The notes under the pieces: generated by a model
What the model was told of the DNA's origin: nothing
What the model saw: the letters and a program-made list of their open reading frames with translations, nothing else
The model's database searches: none
Position numbers and translations under genes: made by a program
Assembly: GCF_024679095.1 (NCBI RefSeq)
Contig: NC_066522.1
Span: forward strand, 13,042,253-13,106,252
DNA from: Eriocheir sinensis
Taxonomy: Eukaryota; Arthropoda; Malacostraca; Decapoda; Varunidae
Length of the DNA stretch: 64,000 nt
Reading direction: 5' to 3'
Shown: positions 45,639 through 56,936 of the stretch, piece after piece
Layout of the letters: each line of letters starts with the position of its first letter
How positions within the stretch are numbered: the stretch's first letter is position 1

Positions 45639-46180
45639 CGGCGTGACTAATGGGTGACGAGAGGCGAGTCTGATGCTGGATAAGAATCTTTGATATACGA
45701 GTCGTCAGAGAGAGAGAGAGAGATTACTTCCTCCCCAAACCCATATTTATCACACGACTGGACACATTCTTCCCTCTTTCTCTCTTAGACTCAAAAGCCC
45801 CGCTCTGGTTAGGCTCGTCAGGGGTCAGCGACTTCGAGAGGTCAGTGGACAGGAGGAAATGATGGTGGGGAAAGGAAGCAGGGGTGACTTGTAGGGGGCA
45901 GCAGGATGAGGACGAGTAAGAGGAAGGGAACGGAAAGGAGAAGGGGAAGAGGAAAAAGAAGTATAAGACGAAAAGGACAAGGAGGAAGAGGACAAGGAAA
46001 AGGAGAACGAAAAGGAAAAGGAGGAGGAAGAGGAAAAGGAAGAATAAGACGATAAGAAAGAGTAATACGTTAAGGAAATGGAAGGCGAAAAAGAAGAGGA
46101 AGACAATAAAGAAAAGATGGAAAGGAAAAGGAGGACGAAAAGGCAAAGAAAGAGGTAGAGGAAAAGGAGAAGGAGGTTGA
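45311..46180. repeat. A-rich/polypurine sequence with (GA)n
   Basis: GATAGAAAAGAAAAA words at 45370-45590, (GA)n 45591-45635, then after a unique 200 bp a polypurine AGGAAAAGGAGGA tract at 45900-46170. Plus-strand purine bias is near complete in the last part. Confidence 0.8.
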
Positions 46181-46388
46181 TGTCACGTAACTTATGTTCT
46201 CTTTTCCCTTCTTTTTTTTCCTCCTTGCATTCAGTTCGTTTTCCCTTCATTCGTCCCAGGGTATAATTAAGACAAGTGTGTGTTCGTAGGCCAATAATTG
46301 CATATCTTTCCTCTCCCTTGCATTCACGTCTTAATCTCTTACTTCGTGTATTATCTGCTTCTTTCTCTTCTTCGCTCGTCGTAAGGTT

Positions 46389-46736
46389 ATGGGTGAGCGT
46401 GTTCCTATAGCTTATGAATTGGGTCGTTATCTTTCATTAAACTCGAAAAGGGTAGACTTGGTTAAATTCATTCACTATCTGTATCTTCAGTATTCGCTCT
46501 CTCGTCGTTGGTTTGAATCTGTGTGTATGAGAGAGAGAGAGAGAGAGAGAGATGAGCCGAGTCTATTATTGAAGTCACGTGCCAAAGTGGAGGTGCAAAC
46601 AGTGGAGTCAAACAGAGCAAACAATGTGGCTAATACACGAGGAGGAGGAGGAGGAGGCGGGGGAGGGGGAGGAGGGGGAGAGGAGGAAGAGGAGGGAGGA
46701 AAATATTTGATGAATAATACTGAATTCATAAAGGCT

Positions 46737-46781
<45 letters not shown>

Positions 46782-46811
46782 AAATTAACAAAAAGACATA
46801 AACGTAGATAA
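46389..46811 (+). CDS. Open frame with ~50 mixed residues then repeats; doubtful
   Basis: ATG at 46389 opens a 140-codon frame. The first 47 codons (MGERVPIAYELGRYLSLNSK..., ...VKFIHYLYLQYSLSRRWFES) have balanced composition, unlike most frames here. The rest reads a (GA)n tract as Arg/Glu, a GGA run as poly-Gly and a second (GA)n. The upstream sequence is unremarkable. I recognise no family. A short exon or chance are both possible, and the repeat-derived C-terminus argues against an intact protein. Confidence 0.1.
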
Positions 46812-46878
46812 ATAATGAGAAAAACAGACAAACAAACAAGGAAATGGGTTAAGTAAATAGAGAGAGAGAGATAAATGA

Positions 46879-46922
<44 letters not shown>

Positions 46923-47006
46923 TTATCAATCAAAGGGGTAAATAAAGGGAGTATATGGTCAGAAGGGAGAGGAAAGAATTTGAAGGGAGAGTGAGGGAGG
47001 GAGAGG

Positions 47007-47062
<56 letters not shown>

Positions 47063-47099
47063 GGGGGGTCATATTTTCACGATCAACTTATCACCACAC

Positions 47100-47149
<50 letters not shown>
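46528..47149. repeat. (GA), (GGA), (GA), (GACA), (GA) and (CT) cluster
   Basis: (GA)n 46528-46551, GGA/GGGGGA run 46640-46700, (GA)n 46740-46778, (GATA)(GACA)n 46879-46921, (GA)n 47010-47059 and a facing (CT)n 47103-47147. Confidence 0.95.
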
Positions 47150-47152
<3 letters not shown>

Positions 47153-47216
47153 AAGCATGTCAGATTACCTTCACCGTGTACAAACAAAGTCTCCACTAAG
47201 TTATTATCACCGCCTC

Positions 47217-47224
47217 TGACGTCA
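47217..47224. promoter_or_regulatory. TGACGTCA palindrome (CRE-like site)
   Basis: Perfect site, about 500 bp upstream of the CpG-rich block at 47740-48300. Motif evidence only. Confidence 0.25.
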
Positions 47225-47392
47225 TATCCGCTTTGGGTGGGGGCGGGGGGAGGCTGGGGTCAGTTCCCGAATATTTACAGGGTCGAGGCTGGGGGAGGGG
47301 AGGGCTAGGTCAGTCAGGGTTCGGGGATCAAGAGGTTCGCAGTATTTGGTTAAGATAGCGAGAGATGACGTGTTTTAGCGCTCTTGAGGCAC

Positions 47393-47534
47393 TACTACTG
47401 CTGATATTACTACTACTACTACTACTACTACTACTAGTACTACAACTACTGCTACTACTACTACTACTACTACTACTGCTACGTGTTGCATGTCTATTAT
47501 TGCCACTACTTCTGCTACTGCTTCTTCATTAATT

Positions 47535-47591
<57 letters not shown>
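47393..47591. repeat. (CTA)n trinucleotide tracts
   Basis: (ACT)n with CTG variants at 47393-47480 and purer (ACT)n at 47535-47591. Confidence 0.97.
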
Positions 47592-47592
<1 letters not shown>

Positions 47593-47739
47593 CCTTTGAT
47601 ATTCCTTTTTCTATCCATCCTTTCTCCCCTTCCTAACCCTCACGTCTCCTCTTCACCCCAGATTAGTGTTTACAACCAGGTATCTCTTTCCTCTTCGTCC
47701 GACACATCAGCCGTCAGACTCCTACAAGAGCACTCCCGC

Positions 47740-48300
47740 GCCCACGTCAGTCTCCTCCTCATCCTTCACCTCCTTCTCCTTCTCCCGCGCCTCGCTGACG
47801 TGTGTAGCTCACCTTCCTGACGCCTCCCGGTAGTTAACCCGATGACTGTACGAGCCTGGAGCCACGCCGAACAATCCCACCTTCTTGCCTGCGGTATTTA
47901 GCGGGCGGCGAGGCGTGTTGGGGGAGGATGAGAGGACTGACGGGGCGCTGTGTGGCCGGGCGGGCGGACGCGTTGCTATCTCAGTACCTCCCTCAGTTCG
48001 AAGCGGCTTAAGTGTTGATGGCGAGTCAGCACCCACTCCCCGCCCCCTTCAGGCCATTATTTACAGTTTAGAAGACGTGTGTATAACAAAAGCCGGGCAA
48101 AATAATCCCACGGCTGGCGGATGTGGTGGGATTACTTTGCGCATCAAGTGGTTTTGGTGCTGGAGGTGGTGATGGCTCGCTCCCTCGCCGCCCTCCTCCC
48201 CCGCCGCCCTCTCCCTCTCCCTTGACCCCGCGACCCCTCGGTAAACACAGACTGGCTGGCGGCCGTTCGTGACCCCCCGTTCCTAAGTGGCTGAGTCAAG
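47740..48300. promoter_or_regulatory. CpG-rich block, candidate promoter region
   Basis: About 560 bp of CpG-rich, low-repeat sequence within AT-rich surroundings. A 95-codon frame at 47885-48172 is open, but the product has no recognisable domain. It lies upstream of the splice-bounded segments at 48567-49338, which makes a plus-strand transcription unit starting here conceivable. No TATA/initiator pair is clear (a TCAGT occurs near 48390). Confidence 0.25.
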
Positions 48301-48419
48301 GTGTATTAATTACGGGGCCTGTTAAAGGTTTATTTTGCCGCGATTTTAAAGTGGTTTTGTGGCAGGGAGGGAGCGAGTGAGGGAGTCAGTGCAAGGGTGC
48401 CTCTGTTTTACGGCGGATT

Positions 48420-48480
48420 GTGGACTGGAGGAGGAGCAGCAGCAGGAGGAGGAGGAGGAAGAGGAAGAGGAGGGTAGACA
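48420..48480. repeat. Imperfect GGA/GCA purine run
   Basis: GGAGGAGCAGCAGCAGGAGG and further GGAAGA words. Simple sequence. Confidence 0.8.
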
Positions 48481-48566
48481 ATGTTAATCTTGTTATATTG
48501 CTTTTGTATATGAGTTTTCTGTCACATTTTCACGTCTTATTAATGGTCCTCTCTTTTCTTCCACAG

Positions 48567-48602
48567 GTGTCATTTGGGAGCCACAGTAGTCACAAGACGC
48601 TG
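48567..48602 (+). other. Candidate 36-bp microexon
   Basis: A strong acceptor (CTCTCTTTTCTTCCACAG) ends at 48566 and a good donor (CTG|GTAAGA) starts at 48603. The 36 bases are 12 codons without stop in the frame VSFGSHSSHKTL. Microexons are common in metazoan genes. Here the support is only the quality of the two splice sites. An untranslated or cryptic exon is equally possible. Confidence 0.25.
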
Positions 48603-48614
48603 GTAAGAGATGTT

Positions 48615-48651
<37 letters not shown>
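48615..48651. repeat. (AGT)n tract
   Basis: Begins 12 bp after the candidate microexon donor. Confidence 0.95.
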
Positions 48652-48877
48652 AAGAAGAAATGGTTGTAGTAATTGTAGTCGTAACCTTTTTAGACTTGCA
48701 TATTTTTCAGGCTCTTTTTAACTTGAGAATCAGTGGTTTTGTGTTTTTCAATCTGCCATTGCTGTAGAAAAATTTTGGAAGTTTTTGTAGTATTAGTAGT
48801 ATTTTTTTTAGTAGTCATTTTTTTTTATTTCTTAGTTGTCAGGATAGGCTACTTTTATCACACATGTTGAAAAAGAA

Positions 48878-49189
48878 GAAAGGAAAATAAAACAGCATCA
48901 AAAGAAGCCGGTTGTGAGCATTTATTATTCTTTCTTTTCATAATTGTGTTTTTTCTTATTTTTTTATCATTTAGCCGCAGGACAAAGCATCACCAGAGCC
49001 AACACCAGCTTTTATTTTATCTTGAACAACACCAAGTAAGTTTTGACGTATATAGAGAGGTGGCTTGGAAATAAAAACGCTATAGATTGATACTAACACG
49101 CGAAGGAGACAATGACAAACTTAACATTCACTCATATCCAGCCCGTGTTCAGGAGAGGATGAGGAGGTGCATGCCAGGGCTTGGGAGGA
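48878..49189 (+). repeat. 312-bp tandem duplication, copy 1
   Basis: From GAAAGGAAAATAAAACAGCA to GGGCTTGGGAGGA. It contains the splice-bounded segment 48975-49035 and recurs as 49190-49496 with scattered changes and a small deletion in the T-rich part. Confidence 0.95.
48975..49035 (+). other. Candidate 61-bp exon, copy 1 of a duplicated pair
   Basis: A long T-rich tract and ATCATTTAG end at 48974, and AA|GTAAGTTTTG begins at 49036. The segment is open in one plus frame, reading RRTKHHQSQHQLLFYLEQHQ. The second copy (49278-49338) keeps both splice sites and the open frame. Mutually exclusive or duplicated exons look like this, but the Gln/His-rich product matches no family I know. Confidence 0.25.
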
Positions 49190-49496
49190 GAAAGGAAAAT
49201 AGAACAGCGACAAAAGAAGCCGGTTGTGAGCATTTCTTAGTCTTTTCTTTTCATAATTGACTTTTTTTATCATTTAGCCGCAGGACAAGGCATCACCAGA
49301 GCCAACACCAGCTTTTATTATATCTTGAACAACACCAAGTAAGTTTTGACGTATATAGAGAGGTGGCTTGCAAATAAAAACGCTTTAGATTGACACTAAC
49401 ACACGAAGGAGAGAAGGACAAACTTAACATTCACTCACATCCAGCCCGTGTTCAGGAGAGGATGAGGAGGTGCATGCGAGGGCTTGGGAGGAGGAG
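49190..49496 (+). repeat. 312-bp tandem duplication, copy 2
   Basis: Starts GAAAGGAAAATAGAACAGCG and ends GGGCTTGGGAGGAGG. Differences from copy 1 are mainly single substitutions and a shortened T-run. Confidence 0.95.
49278..49338 (+). other. Candidate 61-bp exon, copy 2
   Basis: Acceptor TTTTATCATTTAG ends at 49277 and donor AA|GTAAGTTTTG starts at 49339. The frame reads RRTRHHQSQHQLLLYLEQHQ, two conservative changes from copy 1 (K to R, F to L). Length and phase are unchanged. Confidence 0.25.
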
Positions 49497-51000
<1,504 letters not shown>

Positions 51001-51127
51001 GCTAAATCCACCGTCGCTCCACATAACACCACTTGACCACCTCCACCACAACATCCCTTCCACCCACCACCACCACCACCACCCATACTCTTCCACCTCC
51101 ACCTACTTTCTTCTTCTCTAGCATCAT

Positions 51128-51180
<53 letters not shown>

Positions 51181-51269
51181 GGGGAGAGGGTCGCCCACTC
51201 TCCAAACAAGTGTATCAGTATCTTTCTTTTGTGTTTGTTTGTCTCTCGCAGTAACCCTTCCTCTGGGGG

Positions 51270-51332
<63 letters not shown>

Positions 51333-51337
51333 TAGTC

Positions 51338-51370
<33 letters not shown>
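51001..51370. repeat. (CCA)n, (GT)n, (GA)n and (ATT)n cluster
   Basis: CCACCACCA run near 51060-51083, (GT)n 51131-51178, (GA)n 51271-51328 and (ATT)n 51338-51370. Confidence 0.95.
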
Positions 51371-51733
51371 TTTTATTATTATCATTGTAGCTCCTCAGGT
51401 GTCTTTAGTTCACCTGAGTCACCTTTGTATAAAATTAATTAGGCATGGTCATATCCAACATACTTGTTACTGTTACATTTATTTTTATTGCTGTTATCAT
51501 TTACGTCAGTGGGTTAGTGTTTGTAAATCTGTAGTGAATGTATTTGTGTAGCTGTTTAATATGCGTGTAGCAAATTTTTGTAATGTATTATCTCTTTATT
51601 TATTTTGTATTATGTAGATTGTTACGCTAGTTTTGTATGTAAGGTTACGTACACATACAACTGTGCATACATACATACATACATACATACATACATGTAC
51701 ACATGCAAATTAAACACGTGTTTGAAGTTGACT

Positions 51734-51775
<42 letters not shown>

Positions 51776-51793
51776 CACTTTAACCGTTGCTAG

Positions 51794-51850
<57 letters not shown>
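51371..51850. repeat. AT-rich sequence with (ACAT)n, (CT)n and (CA)n
   Basis: (CATA)n 51661-51697, (CT)n 51734-51772 and (CA)n 51796-51848. No gene. Confidence 0.9.
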
Positions 51851-51852
<2 letters not shown>

Positions 51853-52600
51853 GGCGTAGTCCTCCCCTCCTTCCCCCTGACAACGCTACAGCTGAAAGAA
51901 AACGGGATGTGGAGGTTACAAGTCACGTTTTCTCTTATAACAAACTTCGCCGCCACCTGCTTCCCGTTTTCCTTGGCGTTTCTTTATTAAGTATTTTTTT
52001 AAGTGGTATCATAAGGCTCTGATGTTGCTCTTTATTAGCTCCTAAGTCATACTGTTGGTTGCTTCGTTTGTTTGATTTCTTTTATCGAATTCAGACTTTT
52101 TATTGTTTATTTATTTAGAATTTAGTTACTTCTTTCAGTGTTTTGGATTTTTTTTTCTTCATTATTTACTGTCATTTATCACTACCACTGTTCTTGTCTT
52201 TTAGTTTCTTTTATCGCACATTCACACTCTTTATTTTGTTTGTTTATCTAGAATTTAGTTACTTAGTTCAGCTTTTTGGATTATTATTATTATTTTTTTT
52301 TAGCATTTACCGTCATTTACCACCTCCTCCACCACCTCCACCTCTTCGCCCCGCAATCCGCTACCCAACACACCTCCGCCCGGAAGCTGCCCGCGTACCG
52401 CACCAATACTTCACCTCCACCTCAGACGAAACTGGTTTTCACAATGATTTGCCAGATACATTTGGTTCTGAGATCATTGTGAAAGCTGATTTCGTATTTT
52501 TGCTTCGAGATCGTCAGCACTACCACCTCCTCGCTGCCTGCTCTCCCGGCATCCATCACTCCCTTCTCCCTTCAGTTTGTTGTTTGTAAGCTCGTAACAA
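51851..52600. other. T-rich sequence with a short hairpin; no gene
   Basis: TTATTTAGAATTTAGTTACTT occurs near 52110 and, slightly changed, near 52245, indicating a diverged ~135-bp duplication. A perfect 12-bp inverted repeat, TTTCACAATGAT (52437-52448) and ATCATTGTGAAA (52473-52484), has a 24-base loop. Confidence 0.4.
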
Positions 52601-54640
52601 TTAAGGTTCAAAGTACTAGATGGTTTTAATCTATAAGGTTCAAGGAGCAGGGTGATTTTTATCCCTTAAGGTTCAAAGGCATGGGTGATTTTATCCCTGA
52701 AGGTTCGAAGGACTAGATGGTTTTAGCCCATAAGGTTCAAAGGGCTGGATGGTTCTACCCCTTAAGGTTCAAAGGGCTGGGTGGTTCTACTCATTAAGGT
52801 TCAAAGGGCTGGATGGTTCTACCCCTTAAGGTTCAAAGGGCTGGATGGTTTTACCCCTTAAGGTTCAAAGGGCTGGATGGTTTTACCCCTTAAGGTTTAA
52901 AGGGCTGGATGGTTCTACCCCTTAAGGTTCAAAGGGCTGGATGGTTCTACCCCTTAAGGTTCAAAGGGCTGGATGGTTCTGCCCCTTAAGGTTCAAAAGG
53001 TTGGATGGTTCTACCCCTTAAGGTTCAAAGGGCTGGATGGTTTTACCCCTTAAGGCTCAAAGGGCTGGATGGTTCTACCCCTTAAGGTTTAAAGGGCTGG
53101 ATGGTTTTAGCCCTTAAGGTTCAAAGGGCTGGATGGTTTTAGCCCTTAAGGCTCAAAGGGCTGGATGGTTTTAGCCCTTAAGATTCAAAGAGCTGGATGA
53201 TTTTACCCCTTAAGGTTCAACGGGCTGGATGGTTTTAGCCCTTAAGGCTCAAAGGGCTGGATGATTTTAGCCCTTAAGGTTCAAAGGGCTGGATGGTTTT
53301 AGCCCTTAAGGTTCAAAGTCTGGATGGTTTTAGCCCTTAAGGTTCAAAGGGCTGGATGATTTTAGCCCTTAAGGTTCAAAGGGCTGGATGGTTTTATCCC
53401 TTTAAGTTCAAAGGGCAGGATGATTTTACCCCTTAAGGTTCAACGGGCTGGATGGTTTTAAGCCCTTAAGGTTCAAAGGGCTGGATGGTTTTAAGCCCTC
53501 AAGGTTCAAAGGGCTGGATGGTTTTAGCCTTTAAGGTTCAAATGGCTGGATGGTTTTAGCCCTTAAGGTTCAAAGGGCTGGATGGTTTCAGCCTTTAAGG
53601 TTCAAAGTGTTGGATGGTTTTAGCCTTTAAGGTTCAAAGGGCTGGATGGTTTCAGCCCTTAAGGTTTAAAGTGTTGGATGGTTTTAGCCCTTAAGGTTCA
53701 AATGGCTGGATGGTTTTAGCCCTTAAGGTTCAAAGTGTTGGATGGTTTTAGCCCTTAAGGTTCAAATGGCTGAATGATTTTAGCCCTTAAGGTTCAAAGT
53801 GTTGGATGGTTTTAGCCCTTAAGGTTCAAAGTGTTGGATGGTTTTAGCCCTTAAGGTTCAAAGTGTTGGATGGTTTTAGCCCTTAAGGTTCAAAGTGTTG
53901 GATGGTTTTAGCCCTTATGGCTCAAAGTGTTGGATGGTTTTAGCCCTTATGGCTCAAAGTGTTGGATGGTTTTAGCCCTTAAGGTTCAAAGTGTTGGATG
54001 GTTTTAGCCCTTAAGGTTCAAAGTGTTGGATGGTTTTAGCCCTTATGGCTCAAAGTGTTGGATGGTTTTAGCCCTTATGGCTCAAAGTGTTGGATGGTTT
54101 TAGCCCTTATGGCTCAAAGTGTTGGATGGTTTTAGCCCTTATGGCTCAAAGTGTTGGATGGTTTTAGCCCTTAAGGTTCAAAGTGTTGGATGGTTTTAGC
54201 CCTTATGGCTCAAAGTGTTGGGTGGTTTTAGCCCTTATGGCTCAAAGTGTTGGATGGTTTTAGCCCTCAAGGTTCAAAGTGTTGGATGGTTTTAGCCCTT
54301 AAGTTTCAAAGTGTTGGATGGTTTTAGCCCTTATGGCTCAAAGTGTTGGATGGTTTTAGCCCTTATGGCTCAAAGTGTTGGATGGTTTTAGCCCTTATGG
54401 CTCAAAGTGTTGGATGGTTTTAGCCCTTATGGTTCAAAGTGTTGGATGGTTTTAGCCCTTATGGCTCAAAGTGTTGGATGGTTTTAGCCCTTAAGGTTCA
54501 AAGTGTTGGATGGTTTCAGCCCTTAAGGTTCAAAGTGTTGGATGGTTTTAGCCCTTAAGGTTCAAAGGGCTGGATGGTTTTAGCCCTTAAGGTTCAAAGG
54601 GCTGGATGGTTTTAGCCCTTAAGGTTCAAAGGACTAGATG
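52601..54640 (+). repeat. 32-bp minisatellite, about 64 units, with concentric variants
   Basis: Consensus unit TTAAGGTTCAAAGGGCTGG plus ATGGTTTTAGCCC, 32 bp. Each junction makes the palindrome CCTTAAGG. Variants are ordered: edge units carry ACTAGATGG or GCAGGGTGA, then GGGCTGG units, then from about 53604 GTGTTGG units, with TTATGGCTC variants confined to about 53915-54460. GGGCTGG returns near 54560-54610 and ACTAGATG at 54632. No open protein and no promoter. Function unknown. Confidence 0.97.
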
Positions 54641-54965
54641 AGTGGTTCTTAACCTTTTTAATACCACACTTCCTCTAGGAATGCATCCTTCCCTCTACGC
54701 TCCTCTTGCAATTATAGATAAAGTTCCCTCTCAGATTTCAAAACGAAAATGGTAAGTCCAAGTATATTATAGAAAACTTGGGTTAGTTAATGGAATACGT
54801 TTGCATTGTTTCATGGACTTCTGAGTATTAGTCCACGCTCTTGTTAAAAAATAACAAATACAATTAAAGAAATTCATACATTTCCCCTGCTGCTCACCCC
54901 CCCCCCCCCTGGAAATTACTAACGCCTTCCCTAGGGAGGTCCAAACCCCAGGTTAAGAACAACTG
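54640..54965. mobile_element. hAT-like MITE inserted at the edge of the minisatellite
   Basis: Left end GAGTGGTTCTTAACCTTTTT; the reverse complement of the right end is CAGTTGTTCTTAACCTGGGG. Inverted ends of the CAGTGGTTCTTAACC type are characteristic of non-autonomous hAT elements. The 326 bp have no coding capacity. The flanking 8-mers GACTAGAT and GAGTATAA match at five of eight positions, which fits an old target-site duplication only weakly. Confidence 0.65.
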
Positions 54966-55035
54966 GAGTATAATATATTGTAGATGTGTTCAGCCCTTTC
55001 AGTTCAAAGGGCAGGATAATTTTAGCCAAGCAGCA
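54966..55035 (+). repeat. Residual minisatellite unit beyond the MITE
   Basis: GTTCAGCCCTTTCAGTTCAA and AGGGCAGGATAATTTTAGCC match the 32-bp unit, showing that the array once extended past the insertion. Confidence 0.7.
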
Positions 55036-55225
55036 CTTCGTAATGTTCAGGGCGTGGAGGTTTTGCTGTGAGCGGGTGTGCGGCGCGAGGCGTGGATGTT
55101 CCCCGATGGTAATGATGCGTTGTGTTGTGTTAGGCGATAGCACACCATGCTCGGGCGTTTACGACTTGGATGTATTATGAATTCAGCAGAAGTGGCGTGT
55201 TTGTTTTCCTTGGGCCGTGGTCACC

Positions 55226-55256
<31 letters not shown>

Positions 55257-55329
55257 GGGGGGGGCCCTACACACGGCCGTCTCGATAAGTGGGTGCGATA
55301 TTAATGTTGTTGATGACTGACCTTGCCAT

Positions 55330-55373
<44 letters not shown>

Positions 55374-55590
55374 TTTTGCTCCTTCCTTGTGTGTAATTTT
55401 AGAGTTGGATTCTTCTTTCCCATTATATTAACTTTTTTTTCTCATCGTCTCCTCACTTTCATCTCACAGTGTTCTCATTCATCTCGCTGTCTTCTCATTA
55501 GTCTCGGGTCTTCTCTCTCATCACATGCACTGCCTTCTCATTTATCTCACTGTCTTATCATTCTTCTTTCTGTCTCTCTGTCATATGTCG
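55036..55590. repeat. Mixed sequence with (GT)n and (CA)n
   Basis: (GT)n 55226-55253 and an inverted (CA)n 55330-55371, about 77 bp apart. From 55440 TCTCATCTCACTGTCTTC words recur as a loose tandem repeat. No gene. Confidence 0.7.
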
Positions 55591-55808
55591 TGTATCGTCA
55601 GACGTTTTCCCCTCTCTCATTAACTATTTTCAAAGGCCAAAAAAGAGATTAATCGGGTTCTCATAAGTGTAAGTTTAGGTTCACGGTACGAAAGAAGGGT
55701 CAAACTACCACCAGGGTCATGAAAATACCCAAGGAAATGACCCAAACTCTTATGAAAGCCTCGTTAAATATGTGAATTTGGGCTCCGAAACGTTTAAAAA
55801 TATGGCCG
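55591..55808 (-). mobile_element. Family A copy, minus, full length
   Basis: Starts TGTATCGTCAGACGTTTTCC and ends CGAAACGTTTAAAAATATGG. Internal AACTATTTTCAAAGGCC, GTTCACGGTACGAAAG, AGGGTCAAACTACCACCAGG and GAAAGCCTCGTTAAAT are family landmarks in reverse. 218 bp. Confidence 0.8.
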
Positions 55809-56032
55809 TGGTCTCTTATACTGTGTCATACTGTCACTCTCATCTCACGATCAACCGGGATACTCAGGGGCATCATCACCTCTCCTTCAGCATCCCACCA
55901 CCACTTCCGTATCCTGCAGCTTCCACGTGACTTAGTGCTGCGTTCAGTGTTAAAACTTACAGACCTATGATTGGGTACTTCGCCTTATGGATGTAGAGTG
56001 CGAGAGATGACACCCTTTTGCACGGATTTTCT
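55809..56032. other. No feature seen
   Basis: Mixed unique-looking sequence. Confidence 0.3.
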
Positions 56033-56145
56033 TAGCAGTAAAGGAGGAAGCTCAAGGGCCAATAAATAAATAAATAGTTAGATAGATGAAAATAAATAAA
56101 ATAGATAAACAGAATAATATAAAAAATAGATACCGAAAAAAGCCC
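56033..56145 (-). mobile_element. Family B copy, minus
   Basis: AGCAGTAAAGGAGGAAGCTC, AAGGGCC, then AATAAATAAATA and TAGATAGA expansions, ending CGAAAAAAGCCC. It is the reverse complement of the family B tail half. It lies head to head with the next copy. Confidence 0.55.
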
Positions 56146-56154
56146 ATCCGAAAT

Positions 56155-56248
56155 TGACCTCTCCTCTGCTGGAACAGTACTTAGCGGGCTTTTTTTTAAT
56201 GATTTTGTTGCCCTTCTTGAACTGCTTTCATTGCTGTAAACGAAAAAT
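56155..56248 (+). mobile_element. Family B copy, plus
   Basis: GACCTCTCCTCTGCTGGAAC, AGTACTTAGCGGGC, T8, GATTTTGTTGCCCTTCTTGA, ACTGCTTTCATTGCTGTAAA. The poly-A is degraded. With 56033-56145 it forms an inverted pair. Confidence 0.6.
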
Positions 56249-56294
56249 ATCGCTATTCTCCTAAAAGCGAAAAGTACAAGCCGGAAAAAGGGTG

Positions 56295-56520
56295 TGAACC
56301 AGTTGCTCTTAGCCTTAGTACCGGCACCCCCTTGGCACCTCATAACACTTTCTCGTACCCCATGTCAAAAAGTGAAAGGAGTGAAATTGATCAGTGTAAC
56401 AAATCTAGCTTCGAATTATCACCGCTCTCCCCTGGATCCTTATTTTTCAAGTCCCTTCGTAAATATAGCATTGAACTGGCCATCACATTACGTACCCCCA
56501 GGTTTGATGGTTCGTATCCC
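56295..56520. mobile_element. Possible decayed hAT-like MITE
   Basis: CCAGTTGCTCTTAGCCTTAG at the left resembles the end of the element at 54640, and TACGTACCCCCAGGTTTGAT with GGTTCGTATCCCC at the right resembles the other end. The inverted match between the two ends is poor, so the call is tentative. Confidence 0.35.
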
Positions 56521-56936
56521 CTTGTGTAGAGAGAGGGTTGAAGGTTGCCTGTGTTGCGTGGATGCCTTGGTGGGCTGGTAATACTGTGACGGTGGAGAAG
56601 AGCAAAGTAATATAGTAGACGGTGCTTAGATAGACTCAACATTGCTTATCTTATTATGGCAGAGAGAAAAAGTAAAATAAAAAGAGTGATAAGTTAGTGT
56701 GTGTAGCGTCGCATCCCAGCACGTACAGGAATTCCTGGGGCTGTTTTAGATGCAGTGGAGTATAATGAAGCATGATAGTTTAGATAAGGTCACTTAGGAT
56801 AGAATTTGTAATAACTTAATATAGTTGAATATGATACGTCAATGCATAATGTATACACAGAAGTTTCCTATTCAGTGTTTTGCTTGTAGTTGAACATAAT
56901 GCATGATAATTAGATCAGCGACTTCAATCATTTAAT
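56521..56936. other. AT-rich stretch, no feature seen
   Basis: Mixed sequence. No exon or repeat recognised. Confidence 0.3.

Noticed and set aside
52601..54640. CRISPR-like array
   Set aside because: The 32-bp units are contiguous with no unique spacers, and the genome is eukaryotic. It is a minisatellite.
56294..56581. 95-codon frame with ordinary composition
   Set aside because: It overlaps a likely decayed hAT-type MITE and has no recognisable domain.
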